Numbered from the stretch's first letter, positions 33,726 to 42,852 are shown. The stretch is 64,000 nucleotides of DNA from CBFHND01 sp965657085 (GCA_965657085.1 CBFHND010000005.1:134226-198225), one strand, 5' to 3'. Notes: generated from the letters alone by a model not told the origin. A program made the numbers and translations.

Positions 33726-35696
33726 TTGTCAAAGACGCTTGAAGCCGCGGAAGGACTGACGTCCGTTCCGGCGCTGTTGGACCGTAATGCAACCAAGTTC
33801 GGGTTGGCACCTGCCTACCGCGAAAAGGAATTTGGCATCTGGCAAAGCTGGACTTGGGCCGAAGCGCGCGAAGAAATCGAGGCGCTGGCGCTGGGCCTGA
33901 TCGACCTTGGTGTGGCCGAGGGCGATTTCGTCGCCGTGATCGGTCGCAACCGGCCTTACCTTTACTGGTCGATGGTCGCGGCCCAGATGTGCGGCGCGAT
34001 CCCGGTGCCGCTCTATCAGGACGCCAACGCCGAAGAGATGGCTTATGTGCTCAACCATTGCGGTGCGCGGTTCGTGATCGTTGGCGATCAGGAACAAGTG
34101 GACAAGGTGATCGAAGTGCAGGCGGACCTGCCGCAATTCGAACAGATGGTGTATCTGGACCCCCGCGGGTTGCGTAAATACGACCATTCCAAGTTGCACC
34201 AATACAGCCACATTCAGGACGTGGGCCGCGCCAAGCGCGACGAGCTGACCGGCGAGATGAAGGCGCGGGTGGCCAAGCTGAATTACGACAGCACCTGCGT
34301 GATGCTCTACACGTCGGGCACCACGGGCAAGCCCAAGGGCGTGGTTCTGAGCAACCGCAACGTGATCGAGACCAGCCGGACCTCGTCCGAATTCGACGGG
34401 CTGCGGCAGAGCGATGACATCCTGGCCTATCTGCCGATGGCATGGGTGGGGGATTTCATCTTTTCCGTGGGGCAGGCGTTTTGGACGGGGTTCTGCACCA
34501 ACTGCCCCGAAAGCCCCGACACCATGCACACCGATCTGAGAGAGATCGGTCCGACCTATTACTTCGCGCCGCCGCGCGTGTTCGAGACCCAGCTGACGCA
34601 GGTCATGATCCGCATGGAGGACGCAAGCCCGCTGAAGAAGCGGATGTTCGATCACTTCATGGCGCACGCGCGCAAGGTCGGCCCCGCACTGCTGGATGGC
34701 AAGCCCGTGGGCCTGTTCGACCGGCTGAAATACGGTCTGGGCGAATTGTTGGTTTATGGGCCTTTGAAGAACACGCTTGGCTTTAGCCGGGTGCGCGTGG
34801 GGTACACCGCGGGCGAGGCGATCGGGCCGGAAATCTTTGATTTCTATCGCTCGCTGGGGATCAACCTCAAACAGCTTTATGGCCAGACCGAAGCCACCGT
34901 TTACATCACCGCGCAGCCGGATGGCGAAGTGCGCAGTGACACCGTGGGTGTGGTCTGTCCGGGCGTGGAATTGAAGATCGAAGACAATGGCGAGGTGTTT
35001 TATCGCAGCCCCGGCGTCTTCGTCGAATACTACAAGAACGCGGAAAGCACCGCCGACACAAAGGACCCCGAAGGCTGGGTCGCCACGGGCGACGCGGGCT
35101 TTATCGAGGAAGGCACCGGCCACCTGCGCATCATCGACCGAGCCAAGGACGTGGGCAAGATGGCCGATGGATCGCTCTTTGCGCCGAAGTATGTCGAGAA
35201 CAAGCTGAAATTCTTCCCGAACGTGCTGGAGGCGGTTGTCTTCGGCAACGGGCGTGACCAGTGCACCGCCTTCATCAACATCGACCTCACGGCGGTGGGC
35301 AACTGGGCCGAGCGCAACAACATCGGCTATGCGTCCTATCAGGAACTGGCCCAGCATCCGCAGGTTCTGGCCACGATCCAGAGTCACGTGGAAGAGGTGA
35401 ACCGATCGGTCGCCGCAGACGAGATGCTGTCGGGCTGCCAGGTGCATCGCTTCGTGGTGCTGCACAAGGAACTGGATGCGGATGACGGGGAACTGACCCG
35501 CACCCGCAAGGTGCGCCGCCGGATCATCGAAGAGAAATACGCCGACATCATCGCGGCCCTCTACGACGGGTCCAGCAGCATCAGCACGGTAACCGAAGTG
35601 ACCTACGAAGACGGGCGCAAAGGATCGATCAGTGCGACGCTGGAAATCCGCGATGCGACCGTGAACGCGGTGCCTGCGAAGATGGCGGCGGAATGA
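33726..35696 (+). CDS. Long-chain acyl-CoA synthetase (AMP-forming)
   Basis: 656-aa adenylate-forming ligase that would activate a carboxylic acid to its CoA thioester. Core motif LYTSGTTGKPKGV (about 195-207), LYGQTEATVYI (A5-type motif), VATGDAGF and the long-chain-type DRAKDVGKMADGSLFAPKYVENKL linker segment. The open frame extends far upstream, antisense to the kinase; TTG 33726 is chosen because GGGAGGAAG lies 8 bases before it and the family N-terminus starts here. First gene of an operon with a branched-chain-type ABC importer, implying that the imported compound is an acid. Confidence 0.88.
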   Translation: MSKTLEAAEGLTSVPALLDRNATKFGLAPAYREKEFGIWQSWTWAEAREEIEALALGLIDLGVAEGDFVAVIGRNRPYLYWSMVAAQMCGAIPVPLYQDANAEEMAYVLNHCGARFVIVGDQEQVDKVIEVQADLPQFEQMVYLDPRGLRKYDHSKLHQYSHIQDVGRAKRDELTGEMKARVAKLNYDSTCVMLYTSGTTGKPKGVVLSNRNVIETSRTSSEFDGLRQSDDILAYLPMAWVGDFIFSVGQAFWTGFCTNCPESPDTMHTDLREIGPTYYFAPPRVFETQLTQVMIRMEDASPLKKRMFDHFMAHARKVGPALLDGKPVGLFDRLKYGLGELLVYGPLKNTLGFSRVRVGYTAGEAIGPEIFDFYRSLGINLKQLYGQTEATVYITAQPDGEVRSDTVGVVCPGVELKIEDNGEVFYRSPGVFVEYYKNAESTADTKDPEGWVATGDAGFIEEGTGHLRIIDRAKDVGKMADGSLFAPKYVENKLKFFPNVLEAVVFGNGRDQCTAFINIDLTAVGNWAERNNIGYASYQELAQHPQVLATIQSHVEEVNRSVAADEMLSGCQVHRFVVLHKELDADDGELTRTRKVRRRIIEEKYADIIAALYDGSSSISTVTEVTYEDGRKGSISATLEIRDATVNAVPAKMAAE

Positions 35697-35820
35697 TGGT
35701 ACGACGCTCAGCTGCGCTTTCGCCCCGCCCACCATCCCGTGGGCACGCTGCTATTGACGGCAGTGGTTCGGCACGCGCTGGATTGAGTTTATTTTGCAAG
35801 ATGAAGCAGGGGGTCCTGTG

Positions 35821-36639
35821 ATGCTGGATCAAGCCGAAGGATACACCACCGCCGATGGCCGCAAGATTGGCGGCGTGGTGATGGAGATGAAGAACATCAC
35901 CCTGCGCTTTGGCGGGGTCGAGGCGATCAAGGATATCTCCTTTGACATCCGCGAGGGTGAAATCCGTGCGATCATCGGGCCGAATGGCGCGGGCAAGTCC
36001 TCGATGCTGAACGTGATATCGGGGTTTTACATCCCCCAAGAGGGGCAGGTGTTCTACAAAGGTGCGCCGCGTCCGCAGATGAAACCCTACGAGGTGGCGC
36101 GCCAAGGTATCGCGCGCACGTTCCAGAATATCGCCCTTTTCGAAGGCATGAGCGTTCTGGACAACGTGATGACCGGGCGACTGACGCATATGAAGACGGG
36201 CCTCTTCCATCAGTCGTTCTGGAAGGGCAAGGCCGAGGCCGAAGAGACCGCCAACCGCGAAGTCGCCGAAAAGATCATCGACTTTCTGGAAATTCAGGCC
36301 ATCCGCAAGACACCTGTTGCGCGTCTGCCCTATGGTTTGAAAAAACGGGTCGAACTGGCGCGCGCTCTGGCGGCGGAACCTTCGCTTTTGCTGCTGGATG
36401 AACCGATGGCCGGGATGAACGTCGAGGAGAAAGAGGACATGAGCCGCTTTATCCTTGATGTGAATGACGAATTCGGCACCACCATCGCCCTGATCGAACA
36501 CGATATGGGCGTGGTCATGGATCTCAGCGACCGCGTGGTGGTCATGGATTATGGCAAGAAAATCGGTGATGGCACACCAGACGAGGTGCGCGGCAATCAG
36601 GCGGTGATCGACGCTTATCTGGGTGTGGCGCATGACTAA
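35821..36639 (+). CDS. Branched-chain-type ABC transporter ATP-binding protein (LivG-like)
   Basis: 272-aa ATPase of the HAAT class. Walker A GPNGAGKS (about 60-67), LivG-typical ARTFQNIALFEGMSVLDNVM (about 103-122), Walker B LLLLDEP. The signature is degenerate: LPYGLKKRVELARAL instead of LSGGQ. ATG 35821 with AGGGGG upstream is preferred to TTG 35794. The coding end overlaps the start of the next gene by 8 bases. It forms the importer with the permeases at 37222 and 38233 and the second ATPase at 40743. Confidence 0.9.
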   Translation: MLDQAEGYTTADGRKIGGVVMEMKNITLRFGGVEAIKDISFDIREGEIRAIIGPNGAGKSSMLNVISGFYIPQEGQVFYKGAPRPQMKPYEVARQGIARTFQNIALFEGMSVLDNVMTGRLTHMKTGLFHQSFWKGKAEAEETANREVAEKIIDFLEIQAIRKTPVARLPYGLKKRVELARALAAEPSLLLLDEPMAGMNVEEKEDMSRFILDVNDEFGTTIALIEHDMGVVMDLSDRVVVMDYGKKIGDGTPDEVRGNQAVIDAYLGVAHD

Positions 36640-37222
36640 GGCCCGGCTGGCATACGCCGCTCTTGGGCTGATGGCTTTGCCGATCGCAGCGCAGGCGGGT
36701 GATCTGTGCGATGGGTCGCAACCGGGCATGGCCGCCCTGTGCCGGGTGATCGACACCGAATGCATTTCCTACCTCGATGATCCGACCAGCCTGCGGCCTG
36801 ACAGCCTGTCGGACGTGCCGCGGGCGTTCCGGCGGTACTTCGAAGGCGAGTTGAACACCTATGTGCTGGGATACCGCGATACCGACCTGCCGCGCACAGT
36901 GGTGGTGTTCATGTATGATGAACCGGCCTGCGAACTGCTGATCCAAGGCCTTGAATACGCCGACATCCTGCCCGCTTGGCAGGCATGGCGCGCGGGCGCA
37001 GGCGCGGGGTTTGTTGCCTCGTCCGAGATGGAGCCGCTGAGCCGTGTGTCGATGGACCGCGCCTATGCCGCATCGTTTCTGGCGGCGCCGCGCAGCGACG
37101 GGCGGGTGACGGAAATCACCGTGAACTGGAATTTGAACTTTGAAGGGCTGACGCGGCTGCGTGTCGCGTACCAGCCGCTGCGCGATCACACGCGCGACAT
37201 GATGCAAGTGGAGCTGAAGTAA
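36632..37222 (+). CDS. Unrecognised exported protein inside the ABC operon
   Basis: 196-aa protein with a clear Sec signal peptide (MTKARLAYAALGLMALPIAAQA, cleaved about residue 22 after AQA). The mature part has four cysteines in two neighbourhoods (DLCDG, ALCRVIDTECISYLDD) and a later PACELL, suggesting disulfides, and the charged helix VPRAFRRYFEGELNTYVLGYRD. I do not recognise a family. It overlaps LivG by 8 bases and the LivH-like permease by one base (TAATG), so it is locked into translation of the importer. A second periplasmic component or a substrate-processing factor is conceivable; there is no direct evidence. Confidence 0.75.
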   Translation: MTKARLAYAALGLMALPIAAQAGDLCDGSQPGMAALCRVIDTECISYLDDPTSLRPDSLSDVPRAFRRYFEGELNTYVLGYRDTDLPRTVVVFMYDEPACELLIQGLEYADILPAWQAWRAGAGAGFVASSEMEPLSRVSMDRAYAASFLAAPRSDGRVTEITVNWNLNFEGLTRLRVAYQPLRDHTRDMMQVELK

Positions 37223-38229
37223 TGCCGGACCAGTTGATTTACGCGATGGAGGTGTTCCTGAACGGGCTGATGGCCGGGGTGCTCTATGCGCTCGTGGCGC
37301 TTGGGTTCGTGCTGATCTACAAGGCCTCGGGCATCTTCAACTTTGCCCAGGGGGTCATGGCGCTGTTCGCGGCGATGACGCTGGTGGGCTTTCAGAACGG
37401 GCAGGTGCCGTTTGCGCATCTGATCAATGCGACCTTCGGGCTGCATGTGACCCACTTTGGCTGGAACATCCATTCGATCATCGCGGTGCTGATGACGGTG
37501 GCGGTGATGGTGGTGCTGGCCTGGGCCGTGCAACGCTTTGTCTTCCGTCATCTCGTGGGGCAGGAACCCATCATCCTGTTCATGGCGACCATCGGTCTGG
37601 CCTATTTCCTCGAAGGGGTTGCCGACCTGATGTGGGGATCCGAGATCAAGACGCTGAACCTGTGCCTGGCCGAGGGCACCTGTCTGCCGCAGGGCATCAA
37701 CGTGCCCATCGATGAATTTACCTACGGCATCTTTGGCTACGGGTTCTTTATCGACAACCTTGATATCGTGGCGACATTTGTGGCCATCGTGCTGGTGGCA
37801 GCACTGGTCGCATTCTCGCAGTATACCAAGCAAGGCCGCGCCATGCGCGCGGTGGCCGATGATCACCAGGCCGCTCTGTCGGTGGGCGTATCGCTCAACT
37901 TCATCTGGATCCTCGTGTGGTCGGTTGCCGGTTTCGTGGCGCTGGTCGCGGGGATCATGTGGGGTGCGAAATCCGGTGTGCAGTTCTCGCTGTCTCTGAT
38001 CGCACTCAAGGCGCTGCCAGTGCTGATGCTGGGCGGGTTCACGTCGATCCCCGGAGCGATCATCGGTGGGCTGATCATCGGCGTGGGAGAGAAGCTGTTC
38101 GAGTTCCTGATCGGCGCACCCTTCCTGGGCGGTGCCACTGAAAACTGGTTTGCCTACATGCTGGCGCTGTTGTTCCTCGTCTTCCGGCCGCAGGGCCTGT
38201 TCGGCGAAAAAATCATCGAGAGGGTTTGA
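37222..38229 (+). CDS. Branched-chain-type ABC permease (LivH-like)
   Basis: 335-aa inner-membrane permease with eight or more helices. Family landmarks are ALVALGFVLIYKASGIFNFAQG (about 22-43) and SKQGRAMRAVADDHQAALSVGV-like EAA-loop sequence (about 195-216), and GGFTSIPGAIIGGLIIG (about 271-287). The loop insert between helices (AEGTCLPQGINVPIDEFTYG) is longer than in LivH. Start ATG 37222 shares a base with the preceding TAA. Pairs with the LivM-like gene downstream. Confidence 0.9.
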   Translation: MPDQLIYAMEVFLNGLMAGVLYALVALGFVLIYKASGIFNFAQGVMALFAAMTLVGFQNGQVPFAHLINATFGLHVTHFGWNIHSIIAVLMTVAVMVVLAWAVQRFVFRHLVGQEPIILFMATIGLAYFLEGVADLMWGSEIKTLNLCLAEGTCLPQGINVPIDEFTYGIFGYGFFIDNLDIVATFVAIVLVAALVAFSQYTKQGRAMRAVADDHQAALSVGVSLNFIWILVWSVAGFVALVAGIMWGAKSGVQFSLSLIALKALPVLMLGGFTSIPGAIIGGLIIGVGEKLFEFLIGAPFLGGATENWFAYMLALLFLVFRPQGLFGEKIIERV

Positions 38230-38232
38230 TCC

Positions 38233-39309
38233 ATGTTCTATCGCGAAGCCGGTGATTTCAGCACCACCTACGAACAGGATAGCCAGACCTTTCCGATCAA
38301 GTTCGATCGGTGGCGGTACTACCTTGTGCTGTTCGTGGCGATCTTTGTGGTCCCGTTCTTCATCAATGACTACTGGGCCAATTCCTTCCTGTTGCCGTTC
38401 CTGATCTATGCGATCGCGGCCATCGGGTTGAACATCCTTGTGGGCTATTGTGGCCAGGTGTCGCTTGGCACCGGGGGCTTCATGGCTGTGGGGGCCTATG
38501 CCTGCTACAAACTGATGACGTCCTTTCCGGATGTGAGCATGTTCTTTCATGTGATCCTGGCTGGGCTGGTTACAGCGGTGGTGGGTGTGCTCTTTGGCCT
38601 GCCCAGTCTGAGGATCAAAGGCTTCTACCTTGCCGTGGCGACGCTGGCTGCGCAGTTCTTCCTCGTGTGGCTTTTCAACCGGGTGCCATGGTTCTACAAC
38701 TACTCGGCTTCTGGCCAGATCTCGGCACCCGAACGCACGATCTTCGGGATCGAAATCACAGGCCCCAACACCGAAGCCTGGGCCACGTATCTCTTTTGCC
38801 TCTTCTTCGTGATCATCAGTGCCATCATCGCGCGCAACCTGACGCGCGGGTCGGTGGGCCGAAAGTGGATGGCGATCCGCGACATGGACATCGCCGCCGA
38901 AATCATCGGCGTGAACCCCTTGACCTCGAAGCTGACGGCCTTTGCCGTGTCGTCCTTCTTTGTCGGTGTGTCGGGCGCGCTGTTTTTCAGCGTCTATCTG
39001 GGCGCGGTCGAAGTGGGCGAAGCCTTTGGCATCAACAAATCGTTCCTTGTGCTGTTCATGATCATCATCGGCGGCCTCGGCAGCATCTTCGGCAGCTTTG
39101 CGGGGGCAGCGTTCCTTGTGTTGCTGCCCGTGGCGCTGAAGGTCGTCGGCGTGGACTGGCTGGGCTGGCCCACGGACATCGTGGCGCATTTGCAACTGGT
39201 TGTGGTCGGGGCGCTGATCATCATCTTCCTGATCGCGGAACCGCACGGGCTGGCGCAGCTGTGGCGCGTGGCCAAGGAAAAACTGAGATTGTGGCCGTTC
39301 CCGCACTGA
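38233..39309 (+). CDS. Branched-chain-type ABC permease (LivM-like)
   Basis: 358-aa permease, second membrane subunit. Features: an N-terminal extension of about 30 hydrophilic residues (YREAGDFSTTYEQDSQTFPI), then helices with GLNILVGYCGQVSLGTGGFMAVGAY (about 74-98), LTRGSVGRKWMAIRDMDIAAEIIGVN (EAA-type loop, about 204-229) and IIGGLGSIFGSFAGAAFL. Three bases after the LivH-like gene. Length and motif content are normal for LivM-type permeases. Confidence 0.9.
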   Translation: MFYREAGDFSTTYEQDSQTFPIKFDRWRYYLVLFVAIFVVPFFINDYWANSFLLPFLIYAIAAIGLNILVGYCGQVSLGTGGFMAVGAYACYKLMTSFPDVSMFFHVILAGLVTAVVGVLFGLPSLRIKGFYLAVATLAAQFFLVWLFNRVPWFYNYSASGQISAPERTIFGIEITGPNTEAWATYLFCLFFVIISAIIARNLTRGSVGRKWMAIRDMDIAAEIIGVNPLTSKLTAFAVSSFFVGVSGALFFSVYLGAVEVGEAFGINKSFLVLFMIIIGGLGSIFGSFAGAAFLVLLPVALKVVGVDWLGWPTDIVAHLQLVVVGALIIIFLIAEPHGLAQLWRVAKEKLRLWPFPH

Positions 39310-39329
39310 CGGGGCCGGTTGCCAAGAAT

Positions 39330-39347
39330 GGCGGGGTGAACCCCGCC
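39330..39347 (+). other. Hairpin between permease and substrate-binding protein genes
   Basis: GGCGGGG (39330-39336) pairs with CCCCGCC (39341-39347) across a TGAA tetraloop, followed by a weaker GGCCC/GGGCC stem. No T-run follows. It lies in the 91-base gap before the binding-protein gene and could stabilise a processed mRNA 5' end or partially terminate readthrough. Confidence 0.5.
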
Positions 39348-39400
39348 CAATCGTTGGCCCGCAAGGGCCGGACATCGGAATAACCAAGGGAGGAAACCCG

Positions 39401-40678
39401 ATGAAAATGAAGTTTGCAACAATGGCTGTGGCCGCCGTAATGGCAGCAGGCCCCGTGATGGCGGACCTTGTGTTCCCATCGCTGAGCTATCGCACAGGTC
39501 CTTATGCTGCGGGTGGTATCCCGTTTGCGGATGGCTATGCCGATTACATGACGCTGCTGAACGAGCGTGATGGCGGCATTGGCGGCGTGCCAGCGCGCAT
39601 TCTGGAATGCGAGACCGGCTACAACACCGAAAAAGGCGTTGAGTGCTACGAGTCCACCAAGGGCGAAGGCGCTCTGGTGTATCAACCCCTGTCCACCGGC
39701 ATCACCTACCAGTTGATCCCCAAAGCGACAGCAGACGGGATCCCGATCCACTCGATGGGCTATGGCCGGACATCCGCCGCCAACGGCAAGGTGTTCTCGA
39801 ACGTGTTCAACTACCCTGCCAACTACTGGAACGGTGCGTCCGGTGCCATCAACTACCTGATGAGCCAAGGCGACATCGCGGGCAAGAAGATCGCGCTCGT
39901 CTACCACAACTCCGCCTACGGCAAGGAACCCATCCGCACGCTCGAAGAGCTGTCGAAAAAGCATGGTTTCGAGCTGAGCCTGCTGCCTGTTGACCACCCC
40001 GGTCAGGAGCAGAAATCCCAGTGGCTGCAAATCCGCCGTGACCGTCCCGACAACGTCATCATGTATGGCTGGGGCGTGATGAACCAGGTGGCCGTTCAGG
40101 AAGCCGCGAACATCCGTTACCCGATGGAAAACTTCATCGGCATCTGGTGGTCGGGTTCGGAAAACGACGTGTTGTCAGCCGGTGACGCGGCCAACGGCTA
40201 CAAGGCGCTGACGTTCCACGGTGTGGGCAGTGACTTCCCTGTCTTTGCGGACATCCAGAAGTACGTTGTGGATGCAGGCAAGGCAGCGGGTGCTGGCGAT
40301 CAGATCGGTACGGTGCTTTACAACCGCGGTCTCTATGCCGCGATGCTGGCCGCAGAAGCTGCCAAGACCGCACAGGAAATCCACGGCACGGCAGACATCA
40401 CACCTGCGATGATGCGTGACGGCATGGAAGCCTTGGAGATCACCGAAGCGAAAATGGCGGCCCTCGGCCTGCCCGGCTTTGGCCCCGAGTTCACCGTGTC
40501 GTGTGAAAACCACGGCGGTCCGGGCCTGATCGGCATGACCCAGTGGGATGCATCGTCCAAGACATGGTCGCTGATCTCCGAGTTCGGCGCGACCGACATG
40601 GACGTGATCCAGCCGCTGATCGACGCGGATTCGATGGCTTACGCCAGCGAAAACAACATCGAAGCAAGCTGCAACTAA
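39401..40678 (+). CDS. Branched-chain-type ABC substrate-binding protein
   Basis: 425-aa periplasmic binding protein of the Peripla_BP_6 (LivJ/K-like) class with signal peptide (about 1-21, cleavage after VMA). Mature start DLVFPSLSYRTGPYAAGGIPFADGYADYM, then GGVPARILECETGYNTEKGVECYE (about 58-81) and KIALVYHNSAYGKEPI (about 163-178). About 50 residues longer than E. coli LivJ, and of the branch found beside acyl/aryl-CoA ligases rather than amino acid genes, so a carboxylate ligand is more likely than leucine. ATG 39401 follows AAGGGAGGAAACCC. Flanked by hairpins on both sides. Confidence 0.9.
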   Translation: MKMKFATMAVAAVMAAGPVMADLVFPSLSYRTGPYAAGGIPFADGYADYMTLLNERDGGIGGVPARILECETGYNTEKGVECYESTKGEGALVYQPLSTGITYQLIPKATADGIPIHSMGYGRTSAANGKVFSNVFNYPANYWNGASGAINYLMSQGDIAGKKIALVYHNSAYGKEPIRTLEELSKKHGFELSLLPVDHPGQEQKSQWLQIRRDRPDNVIMYGWGVMNQVAVQEAANIRYPMENFIGIWWSGSENDVLSAGDAANGYKALTFHGVGSDFPVFADIQKYVVDAGKAAGAGDQIGTVLYNRGLYAAMLAAEAAKTAQEIHGTADITPAMMRDGMEALEITEAKMAALGLPGFGPEFTVSCENHGGPGLIGMTQWDASSKTWSLISEFGATDMDVIQPLIDADSMAYASENNIEASCN

Positions 40679-40689
40679 GTACGCTTCAA

Positions 40690-40718
40690 CCCGGTGGCGG
40701 CTTCGTGTCGCCACCGGG
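40690..40718 (+). other. Hairpin after the binding-protein gene
   Basis: CCCGGTGGCG (40690-40699) and CGCCACCGGG (40709-40718) form a 10-bp stem with a 9-base loop. Only CCCTTCT follows, so termination would be partial. Such hairpins after binding-protein genes commonly protect that mRNA segment and let it accumulate above its neighbours. Confidence 0.7.
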
Positions 40719-40742
40719 CCCTTCTGAATATTCTCAAGCTGG

Positions 40743-41576
40743 ATGACCCTGATGCTGGATGCCGGACGCACTGACGAGACCTTGCTCGAGGTCAACAACA
40801 TCGAAGTGATCTACAACCACGTGATCCTTGTGCTGAAAGGCGTGAGCCTGAGCGTACCCAAGGGCGGGATCACCGCGCTGCTGGGTGGCAACGGCGCGGG
40901 CAAGACCACGACGCTCAAGGCGATCTCGGGGCTGTTGGCCAGCGAACGCGGCGAAGTGACCAAAGGGTCAATTACGTACCGCGGCGAAAGCACCGCCGAA
41001 GCCGATCCGGCGGATCTGGTGAAAAAGGGTGTGGTGCAGGTGATGGAAGGCCGTCACTGCTTTGAACACCTCACGGTCGAGGAAAACCTGCTGACCGGTG
41101 CTTATACGCGCACCGATGGCAAGGCCGCGATCGCAGCTGATCTCGAGATGGTCTATGACTATTTCCCACGTCTCAAGGAACGCCGGAAATCGCAGGCAGG
41201 TTACACATCGGGCGGTGAACAGCAGATGACGGCCATTGGCCGGGCGTTGATGTCGCGGCCTGAAACCATCCTTTTGGACGAACCCAGCATGGGACTCGCG
41301 CCGCAGTTGGTCGAGCAGATCTTCGAGATCGTGAAATCAATCAACGAAGAGCAGGGCGTTACGATCCTTCTGGCCGAACAGAACACCAACGTCGCACTGC
41401 GCTTTGCCCACTACGGGTACATTCTGGAAAGTGGCCGCGTGGTGATGGACGGCCCTGCCGCCGAACTGCGTGAGAACCCGGACGTCAAGGAATTCTACCT
41501 CGGCATGTCGGACGAGGGACGCAAATCCTTCCGTGATGTGCGCAGCTATCGCCGGCGCAAGCGCTGGCTCAGCTGA
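40743..41576 (+). CDS. Branched-chain-type ABC transporter ATP-binding protein (LivF-like)
   Basis: 277-aa second ATPase of the importer. Walker A GGNGAGKTT (about 48-56), a Q-loop stretch VVQVMEGRHCFEHLTVEENLLTG (about 97-119), signature region TSGGEQQMTAIGRAL with Thr replacing the first Leu of LSGGQ, Walker B ILLDEPSMGL and AEQN. The C-terminal tail FYLGMSDEGRKSFRDVRSYRRRKRWLS is longer and more basic than in LivF. ATG 40743 or 40752 could be the start. Last transporter gene, followed after 70 bases by the second ligase. Confidence 0.9.
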   Translation: MTLMLDAGRTDETLLEVNNIEVIYNHVILVLKGVSLSVPKGGITALLGGNGAGKTTTLKAISGLLASERGEVTKGSITYRGESTAEADPADLVKKGVVQVMEGRHCFEHLTVEENLLTGAYTRTDGKAAIAADLEMVYDYFPRLKERRKSQAGYTSGGEQQMTAIGRALMSRPETILLDEPSMGLAPQLVEQIFEIVKSINEEQGVTILLAEQNTNVALRFAHYGYILESGRVVMDGPAAELRENPDVKEFYLGMSDEGRKSFRDVRSYRRRKRWLS

Positions 41577-41646
41577 TGGACAAGGTGGGCTGCCGCACGC
41601 CTGCCGGGCCGGGCCCCACAACAGATCAAACGCGCGGAGTAGTGCG

Positions 41647-42852
41647 ATGCTGAACAAACCCTATTTCGACGATCTGGAAACCCGCAGCGCAGACGCCCGC
41701 GCCGCTGACCACGCGGCTGCACTCAAGGCGCGTTTGGCGGGTGTGGCCAATGCGCCCGACGATTGGCGTGTCGCTGCCGCCGAAGTGGACGGGGTCGAAG
41801 ACCTTCCCAAGTTGCCGGTGCTGCGGAAGTCGGACCTGTCGCATTGGCAAAAGGCGCGGCCACCCTTTGGCGGGATTGCCGTGCAAAACGTGGCGCATGT
41901 GTTCCAATCTCCCGGCCCGATCTATGAACCCGGTGGCATCAGCCACGACTGGTGGCGCATGGGGCGGTTTCTGCACGCGGCTGGCGTGGGCGCGGATGAC
42001 ATTGTGCAGAACTGTTTCGGCTATCACCTGACGCCCGCAGGCATGATCTTTGAATCCGGCGCACGGGCGGTCGGCGCGACCGTCTTGCCTGCTGGCACCG
42101 GGCAGACGGAATTGCAGGTGACGGCCGCGCGCGACATCGGGTGCACCGCTTATGCAGGCACGCCCGATTACCTCAAGGTGATCCTCGACAAGGCCGAAGA
42201 GATGGGCGTGACGCTCAAGTTTTCCAAAGCCTGTGTTGGTGGCGGCGCGCTGTTCCCATCGCTGCGGCAGGAATATGCAGATCGCGGCATCGCCTGCCTG
42301 CAATCCTACGCCACCGCCGATCTGGGCAACATCGCCTACGAATCCCCCGCGATGGAAGGCATGATCGTGGACGAGGGCGTAATTGTTGAAATCGTAACCC
42401 CCGGCACCGGCGATCCGGTGGCGCCGGGCGACGTGGGCGAAGTCGTTGTTACCTCACTGAACCCCGACTATCCGCTGATCCGTTTCGCCACGGGTGACAT
42501 GAGCGCAGTGCTGGAGGGGCAAAGCCCCTGTGGCCGCACCAACATGCGCATCAAGGGATGGATGGGCCGCGCCGATCAGACGACCAAGATCAAGGGCATG
42601 TTCGTGCGCCCCGAGCAGGTCGCGGCCTTTGTCGCGCGCCATGATGAAGTGACCCGCGCGCGTGTCGTGGCCAGCCGCGAGGGCGAAATGGACGTGCTGA
42701 CCGTAAAGGTCGAAAGCGCCAACACCGATTCCGCCGCCTATGCCGACAGTGTGGCCGCGACCATGAAGATGAAGGGCACGGTCGAGGTTGTCGCCCCCGG
42801 AAGCCTGCCCAAGGACGGTTTGGTGATCGAGGACCAGCGCAGCTATGATTGA
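41647..42852 (+). CDS. Phenylacetate-CoA ligase-like AMP-forming enzyme
   Basis: 401-aa adenylate-forming protein of the PaaK branch. Recognised pieces: LPVLRKSDLSHW (about 57-68), VFQSPGPIYEPGG (the phosphate loop region, altered from TSGTTG), CVGGGALFPSLRQEY, YATADLGNIAYES (about 219-231) and RFATGDMSAV plus KGWMGRADQTTKIKGMFVRPEQV for the C-terminal domain. ATG 41647 is the first plausible start after the LivF gene; the frame opens earlier inside it. Shorter than PaaK (about 435 aa). Probably activates an aromatic or related acid delivered by the importer; the loop change makes activity less certain. Confidence 0.82.
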   Translation: MLNKPYFDDLETRSADARAADHAAALKARLAGVANAPDDWRVAAAEVDGVEDLPKLPVLRKSDLSHWQKARPPFGGIAVQNVAHVFQSPGPIYEPGGISHDWWRMGRFLHAAGVGADDIVQNCFGYHLTPAGMIFESGARAVGATVLPAGTGQTELQVTAARDIGCTAYAGTPDYLKVILDKAEEMGVTLKFSKACVGGGALFPSLRQEYADRGIACLQSYATADLGNIAYESPAMEGMIVDEGVIVEIVTPGTGDPVAPGDVGEVVVTSLNPDYPLIRFATGDMSAVLEGQSPCGRTNMRIKGWMGRADQTTKIKGMFVRPEQVAAFVARHDEVTRARVVASREGEMDVLTVKVESANTDSAAYADSVAATMKMKGTVEVVAPGSLPKDGLVIEDQRSYD

